From assembly GCA_026936335.1 (NCBI GenBank), contig JAPMXV010000029.1, positions 682,001 to 746,000 on the forward strand: a stretch of 64,000 nt of DNA. Direction: 5' to 3'. The translations under genes were made by a program, and so were the position numbers. The stretch's first letter is position 1, and every line of letters starts with the position of its first letter. Below the pieces are notes generated by a model. The model was not told where the DNA came from and ran no database searches. It was given only the letters and a program-made list of their open reading frames with translations. This DNA is from Mantamonas sphyraenae. Its lineage: Eukaryota > CRuMs > Mantamonadidae. Positions 24,419-34,600 of the stretch are shown here, one piece after another.

Positions 24419-25150
24419 ATGGGTGCTGGGACGTCGCGCAAGAAGGACAGCAAGCAGGGGCAAGAACAGGGAGTGGCCGATGGAGAGTCGGGCAGGAGCA
24501 AAACACGAAACTTGGGAGCACGGGACGGGGCAGACGGAGGTGAGAGCAGTCCAAAGGCAGGGCTGGGCCGAGCAAAAGGGGCGAGCAACGGCCTTGTTGC
24601 CAGCGAGCAATCGACCGTGTTTGAAACACGCCTGGTGCCTCCCCTGGACGCCATGGATGAGGAGGACACACAGAATGCCGTGGTTCTGCAAACAGCACTG
24701 CGAGGCCTGATGGACAGGTTGGCCAGCCTGGATTCGATCGACTCGAGCACACCCAAGGTGCGGAGCGCCGAAGGGAGGCATTCGCAGCACGCTCTCATCA
24801 AGGAGGCGTCTCAGCTGCAGCGCTCATCGCTGTTTCCAGGATACAAACAGACGGTGGGCTACGCGCAGGACTTTCTGGAAGGGTTCCTTGTGCCCACTGC
24901 GTCTGTGGACCCGCGAGGCGGCGGTGGTCTGGGTGGCGAGGGTCGCAGGGAGCAGCAGAGGGCTCAAGGCCGGATGTATGCAGGCGTGGTGGGCACAGCC
25001 ATGATGCCAATCGCAACACCGAATCTGGGCGAGACAACCACGTGGAGCAGTGGCGTGCGTTCGCCGCTCGGTTGGGGCTCCAGCGTCGTGTCGCTGTCCC
25101 AGATGGATTCCATGTCGTCTCTGTACAGCACGGACGACGAGAGCTGGTGA
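24419..25150 (+). CDS. Unrecognised 243-residue protein, possible N-myristoylation
   Basis: Single-exon frame starting MGAGTSRKKDSKQ, which fits an N-myristoylation signal (Gly2, Ser6, basic residues after it), so membrane attachment is plausible. The first about 70 residues are low-complexity. A possible helical segment follows (AVVLQTALRGLMDRLASLDS), then SLFPGYKQTVGYAQDFLEGF, a Gly-rich linker, and a Ser-rich acidic tail ending STDDESW. No domain is recognised. The LRR gene starts 56 bp further on the same strand but in a different frame, so the two appear to be separate genes. The alternative that they form one spliced transcript was not supported by splice sites I could see. Confidence 0.6.
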   Translation: MGAGTSRKKDSKQGQEQGVADGESGRSKTRNLGARDGADGGESSPKAGLGRAKGASNGLVASEQSTVFETRLVPPLDAMDEEDTQNAVVLQTALRGLMDRLASLDSIDSSTPKVRSAEGRHSQHALIKEASQLQRSSLFPGYKQTVGYAQDFLEGFLVPTASVDPRGGGGLGGEGRREQQRAQGRMYAGVVGTAMMPIATPNLGETTTWSSGVRSPLGWGSSVVSLSQMDSMSSLYSTDDESW

Positions 25151-25206
25151 AGGAAGCAACGGTGGGATCGGCTGGCAACAGCGCGTGGGGGACCAGACCA
25201 AAGGTG

Positions 25207-26129
25207 ATGGACAGCGAGGACCGGTGGCGCGAGCTTCTTGTGAAGCACTCCGGCCAGTTTGACCTGGACATGGTCACGTCGCTCAACTTGTGTGGCGCTC
25301 TGCAATCTCTGTCCCAAAGTGACCTGGGTGTGATTGTGCAACTGTGTCCCTCGCTGCAGGAACTGGATGTGTCGCAGTTGGGCTTGGACGCCCTGCCCGA
25401 CAACCTGCACGCACTTGCCTCCCTTCGTCGGCTGGTGGTCATGGGCAACAGGATAGCCTCTTTGGGTGCGTTCTTTTGCGCATCCTATTGTGTTTTTCTT
25501 TTGGTTTGTTTGCATGCGCATGGCCATGGTCCCGTCACAGCACCCGCTGGGGAACCGCGCGGCCGTTTCCGGCGCGCAACTGGGGTGGACTTTTCCTGCC
25601 TGTTCACAGCGCACACGGTTCACGACACACATGGCTGACCATCCCCACCACCCCTTCAGATCCTGTGGCTGGCCTGGACGCACTTCAGTACCTGGACGTG
25701 TCGCATAACAAGCTGGAGACAGCCAAGCAACTGGAGCCGTTGGCCGGCCTGGAGTCGCTCACTACGTTGCATGTACAGGGGAACCCAGTGGGAGACGCCA
25801 GCGACGAGTTGGTAGAACATCTATCGACGCTTCTGCCCGGTCTCCGCTGCTTGAATGGCGAAAATGTGGCGTACAAGCGAGTGCACGACGAGATGATGCA
25901 GGAGATCCTTCGCCCGTTGACGCCCATCGAGGTGCCGCCGCAGGATCCTTGGCTTGACAGCGTGGATCTTGGCAGTGCCCTCGTGCCATTGGACGGATTC
26001 CTGGACACCCAAGCGTGGGACAAACTGGTGGCGTCGTGCCAGCATCTCGTGGCCACGGCAGACGCCACCGTGCAACTGGCAGAGGCACAACGCAGTGAGC
26101 GCGAAGCGGATCAAACGGCCAACGATTAA
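25207..26129 (+). CDS. Leucine-rich-repeat protein (SDS22-like repeats with C-terminal helix)
   Basis: Exons 25207-25465 and 25660-26129 (phase 1) give 242 residues. About five LRRs are visible: VTSLNLCGALQSL, LQELDVSQLGLDALPDNL, LRRLVVMGNRIASLGD (across the intron), LQYLDVSHNKLETAKQL and LTTLHVQGNPVGD. An LRR-cap-like segment LLPGLRCLNGENVAYKRV follows, as in SDS22/LRRC proteins with a cytoplasmic scaffold role. The C-terminal third is helical and unrecognised. The stop codon is followed directly by a run of nine A, then 47 bp to the convergent SID1-family gene. Ligand and pathway are unknown. Confidence 0.8.
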
Positions 26130-26176
26130 AAAAAAAGACATGGGTTGAGGTGACCTCTGCATTTGGCATGGCATGC

Positions 26177-28615
26177 TCAGAAAACGCGCAGATCACTCGA
26201 GGGAATCTCTTCGAGCCCGTCGTCGAGGTGAAAGAGAAAGAGGGATTGGGAGAGGAGGGCAAACGCGGAGCACATGTGCCAGATATCGTGGTAGTCATAA
26301 AAGTTGAGGAGGGCGCAGTTGCGGTTGAGGTTCTGCGAGTCGGGAAGGCTCACGTTCTTGTTTGTGGTGACTTGCTCAAAGAAGTAAAACGCGACGGCCC
26401 ACAACGCAAGGGTGATCACAAGGAGAAGCCACGTTGTGCGCGGGATCGGTGCCGGGTCATATGCCATCTTGAGGATGAGGTAATAGCAAAGAAAGACAAA
26501 GGCGTTGAGGACGACAATGCCGAGCAGGAGCATGGCAAAGTCCTTTTGCAGAGTGACGCCGACCACGACGGCGACGATATCGACGACATTGAGAAAGACA
26601 AAGAGGGCGAGGGTGTTGCGGTTGGCAAACACCCTTCGGAAGACCTGGCGGCTAAAGCTGCGGCTCCAGGACTCGCCACCCATGAGGACGCCAAAGAGGA
26701 CAAAGAGGTCAAAGACGGCGATGAACAGCAGGAGGGCGACGAGGAGGAATGTGCGCCACTCCTGTCGCATGATGTTGTGTGTGGTGTCCACGACAGAGCC
26801 AAAGTAGTTGAGAAGGATGATGGCTGCAAACCAGGGGAACACCTTGACGGGCAGGAGCTGCTCTTCCTTGCGCAGGTGACGCTTCTGATAAATGACCACC
26901 GTGGTGATGCCTGCAATGATAAACATAAAGGAGGTGTCAAACTGGAAGATGACGCGGGTGGGGCAGATGTGGTACATGGCAGAAAAGATGCCCTCTGCGA
27001 CAATGGCGTACCCAAGGGCCTGGTAGAGGGAGTAGCGGTGAGGCACACCACGGCCGGTGAAGCGAACGAGACTTTGGTGGCGTTGACGTACCAAACAAAG
27101 CCAATACCACAGATGACGTAGAACCAGTTGCTCCACATGGTGTTGTAGGCGGTGAAGTAGAGTGGTCTGGAGCAGAGGGTGTTGTAGTAGCACTGCGCAC
27201 GTGCTCCCCCGCTGTCATGCACCGTGGTGAACTGGCCAAACACGTACTGGAACGAAGGGATGCCGAAAAAGGCGGCGGCCATAAACACGGCAAACACGTA
27301 GTACTGGTTGTCTTCACTCTCCTCCATGCTGGTGACATCGACATTGATCATAAAGTGGCTGCGTGCGGCAGTGCTTTGGTGGAGAAAGCCGCTTGCAGGC
27401 TGCTTGGACAGGGAGAGCGAACCGGTGAGCGGGCGGCTCTCGTCACGCCAGCTCTCGATGCCGCCTCCAGTGTTGCCCTGACGGCGAAGCTCGTAGCGCT
27501 GATACAGGATCATGGCACCGATGATGAGGAGAGACAGGAAGGGGAAAATGCTGGGCCAGGCGTACTCGGTGTATGGCAGCGAGGGCCGCAGCGTGATGGA
27601 GTAATCCTTGACCGTTGTGTTGGCGAGTCCCTTTGTGTCGAAGCCTTCCACGGCAACAGCCATGTACCACAAGCCCTCCTGGAGAACGGGGACAGAGGTG
27701 GAGGAGAGGGAGATGGCCACTTGTTTGGTGAAGCGGGTCATGGAGATGTCTGTGTGGGCAAAAACACAAAGCCAGGAACGTCATGAGGACGGGGTTTGAG
27801 TGAGTGGAGGGAGGGTGAACAAGGGCAAGGGTGGAAGTCCTGTGGGCGGGCGGGGGGGTGGGCGCAGGGAAGGGGCGGTGTTTACGCACTCTCTTGCAGG
27901 AAGGAATGTTCGATGCTGGGGCAGGAGTTGCGACGAAGAATGGCGACTGCCTGGGCAGGGGTGTTTGAGGTGATGAGGAGTTCCAACGGTTGCTTAAACG
28001 CCTGGTCCTTGGTGACACGGAACTGGAAGAAGCGGGAAGAGCCAAGCGGCAGTTTGCCTGTGGTGGGCTTTCCCAGGCCGAGTGTCGGGTTGACTAAGCG
28101 GGCCATGAAGCGATACATGCCCTGGCCTGCAAAAGACCGGCAAGGGCGAGATGGGCGACGGTGTGTGGGGAAATTGCGGGTCAGCTGGGGGGCTGGCACA
28201 GTGGTGCAGTGGAGACTGGGGGTGGGAGAGGTGCGGGAAAGGCAGGAGAAAGCAGGCGGTGGGACGGGAGGGGAAACCGACCAGAGACTCGGATGAAAAA
28301 GTCGGCCACGGGTTTGTTGTCTTCGGGACAGATTGTGACAACCTCGCGGTAACTGCTGTACTTGTTGGGCAACTGCAAGTATTCCAAGGCTTCATATTCC
28401 TCGTTGCGTACGGCAAGGGTGATTTTGTCGCTGCCACCGGAGAGGACTTCGGCATCGAGCTCGAGCAGAGTGCCGGCCTGGGCTTGGATGTGGAACTCGA
28501 CGCCGGTCTGAGTGGCATTGGTGACAACTGGCACACCAGGTTCGATTTCTACGGCAGAGCTGTAAGCAGCCAGGCCGAGGAGAAGGAGGAAGCAGAGAAC
28601 GAGCGGTCGGTTCAT
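26177..28615 (-). CDS. SID1 transmembrane family protein (SIDT-like putative dsRNA/cholesterol transporter), with a frame break
   Basis: Homologue of the SID-1/SIDT/CHUP-1 family, multi-pass proteins linked to double-stranded RNA uptake and cholesterol transport. A signal peptide is present (PLVLCFLLLLGLAAYSSA). An extracellular beta-rich domain is encoded by exons 28615-28282, 28126-27890 and the start of 27749-27092. The membrane part carries hallmarks: RGVPHRYSLYQALGYAIVAEG, GIFSAMYHICPTRVIFQFD, TSFMFIIAGITTVVIYQKRH, and the C-terminal FYDYHDIWHMCSAFALL with LFHLDDGLEEIP near the end. The frame of exon 3 does not run into these hallmarks. The break at about 27091-27072 is repaired either by removing a 20-nt GT..AG segment or by adding one base. 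With the 20-nt model the protein is 707 residues. The ATG is only 35 bp from the divergent gene's ATG. Confidence 0.9.
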
Positions 28616-28650
28616 CTCCGAATTGAGTGGCGAGCCCAGGGCAGGCCAAC
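28616..28650. promoter_or_regulatory. 35-bp gap between divergent start codons
   Basis: The SID1-family gene (minus, ATG at 28615) and the following gene (plus, ATG at 28651) start head to head with 35 bp between ATGs. If both starts are right, core promoters must overlap the partner's transcribed region, or one gene has a further upstream non-coding exon. No motif is visible. Confidence 0.35.
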
Positions 28651-29925
28651 ATGAGCAGCAGGAGTGGCACGGGTGGCATAGGGAGCGGCAAGAGCGAGAA
28701 CGACAGTCGTGGAGACAAGGTCACGTGCGAGAAGGAGAGTTGGACATGGGCAGAGGCTGCAGTGTGCAGTGTCGTGTGGCTCTGGTGCAGCAAGCAGGAC
28801 GATGGCAGTGTGTGGCGATCGCTGCTGGAGGACGAGCGCCGTGGATGCGACAGAGAGGCACACATCTTTGGTAAACATTGGTACGATGCGTGTGCGGAAG
28901 AGCGCGTCGCGGCGATCAAAGAGGAGTTGGCAAGGAAGCGGGCGGCAAAGGCGTCGGCCATCCGAAGAGAGCTTGGGTTGGAATCCAGTATCGGAGGTGA
29001 GGACGAATGTGCTTTGGATGAAATGGACGCTGCAAAGAAGCATGAGGAGACGGGAACGTCGTCGAGCTCGGCAAGCACTACTCAGCGGCAGGGCGAGGAG
29101 GAGGATCTCGAAGACGTCCCGAAAGGGGTCAAAGATAGTGAGGAGGAGAAGATGGAGAAGCGGCTGGAGCGGTTCTTCTGTGTGCGCAGTCAGCTCGGGG
29201 GAGGGCGGACACCGTACCCGGCGCAACCGTACGCCTGCGAGGTGGGTGTCAGGTTGGTCAAGTGGGCCAAAGAAAGGCAGTTCCCAGTGAACATGGATGT
29301 GGGAGTCCATCTGCTGCAGGAGGTGGGGGATCCTGTGGGCGAGGCCCAAGCGTCGTTGGGTTCTGTGGTGGAGGATGAGCTGGGGGCGGTGCTGGTCAAC
29401 GAGCCGACGGAAGGACAAGGCTGGGATGCGATACAACAGATCGTGGAGCAGGTGATGGAAACAATGCAAGTGGGAGATCTGTTGGCGCTGCTCGGTGTAC
29501 GAAGGACAAAAGGATCGCAGGAGATGCTGCCACCTGCAGTGTGGCAGCTTGTAGATGCGCTCAACGCACCGCACACACCGGATTCAGCAAGCGAGGTGAG
29601 CGTGGGCGGGCGAGCGCTGAGCAAGCACGCAGTACGGAGCAAAGACAGCTTCTGGGGCCGGGCTGGGGGCAAGGAACGAGAGCGTAACCACAGGGCGATG
29701 GACATGCTGGAGACCGTGCTGACTCAGTGCATGTGGATCAATGTGCACTCGCTGCCTCAGGACGTGTGTGTTGTGGAGATTCGGCAAGTCGACGGGTACG
29801 GAATGCGCTGGGCATTGGAGCAGGACGAGGATACGCAAGGGGATAACCCCAAGTTCGTTTGTGTGTTTCGCGGTTTCTTGGAGCCGGTCATGGAAGGGGG
29901 ACATGAGGTTGGCTGGCGACATTGA
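28651..29925 (+). CDS. Unrecognised single-exon 424-residue protein with C-terminal conserved-looking block
   Basis: Open frame of 424 residues beginning MSSRSGTGGIGSGKSEND. The first third includes WTWAEAAVCSVVWLWCSK and a Lys/Arg/Glu helix (AAIKEELARKRAAKASAIRR), followed by an acidic Ser/Glu-rich linker. The second half has alternating hydrophobics (CEVGVRLVKWAKERQFPVN, then LGAVLVNEPTEGQGWDAI). The C-terminus VVEIRQVDGYGMRW, then FRGFLEPVMEGGHEVGWRH, has the look of a conserved domain end rich in Gly, Trp and His. I do not recognise the family and assign no function. There is no signal peptide or membrane segment. Its stop codon lies 50 bp before the giant gene on the same strand. Confidence 0.65.
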   Translation: MSSRSGTGGIGSGKSENDSRGDKVTCEKESWTWAEAAVCSVVWLWCSKQDDGSVWRSLLEDERRGCDREAHIFGKHWYDACAEERVAAIKEELARKRAAKASAIRRELGLESSIGGEDECALDEMDAAKKHEETGTSSSSASTTQRQGEEEDLEDVPKGVKDSEEEKMEKRLERFFCVRSQLGGGRTPYPAQPYACEVGVRLVKWAKERQFPVNMDVGVHLLQEVGDPVGEAQASLGSVVEDELGAVLVNEPTEGQGWDAIQQIVEQVMETMQVGDLLALLGVRRTKGSQEMLPPAVWQLVDALNAPHTPDSASEVSVGGRALSKHAVRSKDSFWGRAGGKERERNHRAMDMLETVLTQCMWINVHSLPQDVCVVEIRQVDGYGMRWALEQDEDTQGDNPKFVCVFRGFLEPVMEGGHEVGWRH

Positions 29926-29975
29926 CGGCGCCAACCCCGACAACAAAAAAGAAAACAACCACCAACAAAAGCAGC

Positions 29976-31655
29976 ATGCGCAAGCACAGCAGCATCCACG
30001 CTGTGCTCGTGGTGTCGATCATCTTGACACTGTTTGTTAGCTTGTCACACGCGGCCATTGCAGATTGCTTGGGTAAGCAAGCGGTGTAGTCGTTGCCACT
30101 ACGGCGCCTCCTGGTGAATACACCCGCACTTACACTCACCTACAACTTCCACTCCCTCGATCTCCTCGCATCTCCTCGCAGCCGGACACACATACACACC
30201 CGCATCATCCTTGCGAGCTTGGATGTGCGCAAACGACGTCCAGACGTCCGGAAGTTCTGTGGACCAGTTTACAGACCAGTCGGGCTATGGACACCATGCC
30301 ACAGCAAGTGGCTCCACGCGACCGACGTTGGAAACGAATGTCATCGGCAGCCAGCCTGGTATGCTGTTTGACGGAAGCAACGACTGCTTCACAATTGCCA
30401 ATGCGAACGACTTCAACACCGATTTCAACCCCTACACGGGCAAGACCATCTTCATTGTCTTCAAGACAGGAGCGAGTGTTACTGCCAAACAAACCCTATA
30501 CGAACAGGGTGGTGGTACACGTGGTCTGACCATGTACCTCCAGGACAGCCGGCTGTACCTCACGGCTTACAACCGCGACAACGGACAGGTGTATTGGTAC
30601 GTGACGCCTCTTTTCCCCGCACATCATGCGCGTGTATACATCGGTTGCTGCCCGAGCGTGCTCCTCACGCGTGCACTCCGCGTGTCTCTGTGTCGTTGGA
30701 GCGCCCGCCCGACGGAAGCCGCCGCATGGATGGATTTCGGATGATGCCTCGATGCGGAAACCACTAACGCCTTTTCCACGCCCGCATTTCCGCATTGCGC
30801 CACACACAGGGATGTGGCGGTGGCCTACGACGACCCCGTCCTCAACAAGACCAAGTACTTTGGTCTGTATCCTAACCAGTACAACATTCTGGCTTTCCGA
30901 TGGGAGGCTCAAGGTACGTCCAGGCCCCACATCAGCCCCCTTTTCTTTCCACAGGCGCACCACTCACAACACCCTCCCCGGTTCCCTTGCAGGTGCCAAC
31001 GCAGGCCTCGAGCTCTGGGCAAACGGTTTGTACATGAACCGCAACACAGCCGTCGAGCGCATGTGGGCGCATAGCGGTACGTCCTCGGCGCCATGTCCCC
31101 ATCCCCAGAACGCGGCGAAAGCCCGCGAAACTCGTCTATCCAGCACACTCCAGCTCACACACGCCACACCTTGATCTTGCGCACTGCATCCTTCACCTCA
31201 CACCCGTGCTACCTGTGACGTGTACTCTCCCTCACAGGCGACATTAAGCTTGGATGTGGTGCCAGCGGCATGCGCTACCACGACGGTGCGTTTTTTTGCG
31301 TTTCTATGCCCCTCTTGCTTTTCCTCCACCCTACCCTACCCTGCTTCCCCCTCTCGCTCTCTACGCCTCCCTCTCTCTCTCGCACACTGTCCACACGCCC
31401 TCTGCTCACACATCGGCTCTCGCCGTCCCTCCTGCGCCCGTCTCCACGTGCTGCTCGCCATCCGAATTCTCTCTGGGCGCAACACATCCTGCGCCGTCGC
31501 CACTTCCACAGGCTCCTTCAGCAACATCTACTTTGCTGGCCACATCTCCGAGTTTATCTACTTCAACAACGAGGCTCTCAGCCAGGCCAACATGGACGCC
31601 ACGTTCAACTTTCTGCAACAGAAGTACGGCGAGATTCTCTACGACTCAAGTGCAG
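29976..31655 (+). other. N-terminal module: signal peptide and LamG/concanavalin-like domain on six small exons
   Basis: Splicing gives a signal peptide ending near HAAIADCLAG, then a LamG-type jelly-roll start (SSLRAWMCANDVQTSG, then QFTDQSGYGHHATASGS, PGMLFDGSNDCFTIANAND). Later strands are TIFIVFKTGASV, NILAFRWEAQGANAGLELWA and FAGHISEFIYFNNEALSQ. Pattern and length (about 200 residues) fit LamG_3/pentraxin-like carbohydrate- or protein-binding domains. All joins were checked for phase. Confidence 0.8.
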
Positions 31656-34600
31656 GTACGCCACCTTTCCATGCCTTGCTCACTTTCACTTGGACACATT
31701 CAGCCACAGGACATGCCGCACTGAGTGCACATGTGCGACACGTAAACTCACACCCACCCACCCACCCACATCCGTCTGCAGTGTGTCCTGGGTTTTTCTC
31801 AAACCCTTGCTCCGGCGCCGACCACGGTACCTGTCTCACGTACCCCAACAACACCAAGTATTGCGAATGCAAGGACCCTTGGATTGGAGAATCGTGCGAT
31901 ACTTGTACGTTGCGCCATGTCGCATGTTGCCGAGCAGGAGCCAAGCCTCTCGCACCCGCACACCCTCCCATTCACCCTCCCATCCACCCTCGACTCACGC
32001 CCCATTCTCTTCCCTCTCACCGCCCTACCCACAGTCAACGGCGAAACAAACTACTGCTACGAAGTGCGCTGGGATCTTGCAAACCCGGCTGGCTACCGCT
32101 CGCGCAACTTTTCGCCCGTAAAGTACTTCCCACCGGGGCATCCGGCAACCACACGCTGCGGAGGCCTGCCCCCCGACAGCAACGGCCTGTATCGCATCCC
32201 CACGTATGGCAACAACCCCGATGATTGTGCACCCAACACTCCGGGCGCTGCAATGTTCTACTCCTACGACTACCCGGCAGGCTCGTCCGAAAACACAGGC
32301 CTCGCCACAGTCGAAACTGCCACCCTCATCATCACTGTCGACGAAACCTTCAATAGCTCCGTGCTGTGGATTCTCGACCGCAACAACAACGCCGATGGAG
32401 GCCGTGTCGAGGTCTTTCTCGACTCCAAGGTCGTGGGTGGCACGGGCGTCCAGGTCGTCACCAAGGACGATCCTGCAGGCGACAACACGCAATCTTGTGT
32501 CGGCGCAGGAAACGATTGCTACTTTTGGAACACCAACACCGGCGTGGGTGACTTTTACTTCCGCTGGGTTTCCTGCTGCTCCGACGGCGTTGCATTGGGC
32601 GTCATGCCGCGCGAAGTCGACATGAACTATCGCATGAACGTCATTGCAGGCCTCACCCAGTTCCGCCTCGCAGAGTACGACGGCGAGACAAACCAGATCA
32701 CCTTTTTCAACATCCCGCTCTCAGAGGCTGCCAAGGGCATCCGTATCCTTGACCGCACCTGCGAGGCCTCCACCGAGCTCTATTGTTCCCAATACCGCTT
32801 CTGTGGCGATTGCACCGCCGATCCCCTCTGTGGTTGGTGCAACGAAGACCTCCGATGCCTCGGCAAGGACTTTGGCTCCCTCTGCCAAGGCGGACGCTTC
32901 CCGCTCAGTTTCACCGTCGAGTGCTGCACCGCTTGCTCCGACCTCTGCAACTGTGGCGATTGCGTCCAGCGCGCAGGCTGCGGCTGGTGCCACGACACGG
33001 GCAAGTGCTACTCTGGTTCCTCCGCAGCGCCCTGTCAGAACTGCACTTACTTCTCCACAGACACCTGCGAGACCTGCGGCGGGCCCCTCGACGCTCAGGA
33101 CAAGCCCGTCGCCTTTGTCGGCGTCAACAACCTCGGACACGCCTCCTACTGCTCCAAGAACGGCACCTGCGACTTTTCCAAGAAGCAGTGCACCTGTGTC
33201 GACACCAAGTGGGGAGACGGCTGCCAGAACGACTGCCCCGCCATCGTCGACATTGGCGGCGGCGTCCTCAAGCCCTGCAACGGCAACGGCAAATGCAACC
33301 AGACAAGTGGCAACTGCCAGTGCAATTGCGGCTGGACAGGCCCCTACTGCAACCAGACTGCCCCCGCAGGCTGTGGCATCCAGGGAGGTAACTGTGTCGT
33401 CGGTGACACCTGCACACAAACCTGCGGCAAGTGTCTCGCCGGCGACACCCAATGCGTCAACCCCACCGGTGTGCTGTTGGCCAACTCCACCACTTGTGCC
33501 TGCATCGACGGCTGGTACGGCGCAGACTGTACCTCGCCTTGTCCGGGCATCAGCTCCACAGATGGCTCAGGCTCAATTTGTGGTGGCTACGGTACTTGTC
33601 AGACCGATGGCACCTGCGTTTGCGACTCGTGCTACCAGAACCAGGGCGCAGCAAACACCATCTGTGTCGACAAGCCCTGCCCAGGTGTTTGCCCCACCGC
33701 AACCTTTGGCACTTGCTTTTGTGGCACATGCTCTTGCCCAGGCAATTGGTTCGGTGATGATTGCACACAGTGCGCCTGCCAGAACGGCGCCATTTGCCAC
33801 AGCATCCACGGTGAGTGTGAAGACCCGAGCAACGGCAACCCGTGCCCGCCTGGCTTTGCTGGTGACCTGTGTCAGTACAATTGCACGCGCGACGGCTTCT
33901 GCAACGGCCGAGGCGAGTGCGACGCAAACACCCTCAAGTGCACCTGTGACGCAGGCTGGGTCGGGCCTACGACTGCCCCGTGCTCCAAGCAGTGCAACTC
34001 CACTGTCGATTGCTCCAACAAGGGCCAATGTCTCGAGGACGCAACTTGCTTCTGTGACTTTGGCTTCGTCGGCTCCAAGTGCGAGACTGCCTGTGTAAAG
34101 GACATCGATGATTGTAACTGCTACCCGCAGATCAACTCGGGGTACATCACCTTCAACGAGGACCCCCCCGCTGATATTCTCATCGACGTCACCGCCTTTG
34201 CCTTTGATGCAGACTCGGCCATCTACTACCAGACGCTCGAGGTGGTCAACCCTCCGACAACGGTACCATAGTCAGCATCAACCGCATCACAGGCCACATG
34301 TACTACCGCCCCGAGCCAAACTACTTTGGCAACGACACCGTGGGCATCAAGGTCTGCGATGTCGAGGGCCTCTGTGCAATCGGCGCAATCATCATGAACG
34401 TCCTCTCCGTCAACGACCCGCCCGTCGCTCTCGACGGAAGCCTCGGTGCAGACGCAGAGGTCTATTCCTACAGCAAGCTCAACGCCACCGATGTCGAGAA
34501 CGACGCCCTCACCTTCCGTCTCGTCACCCAGCCTACAAAGGGTACCGTCGAGCTGCTCGACAACAGCACAGGCAGCTTCCGCTTCTACCCGTTCCTCGGT

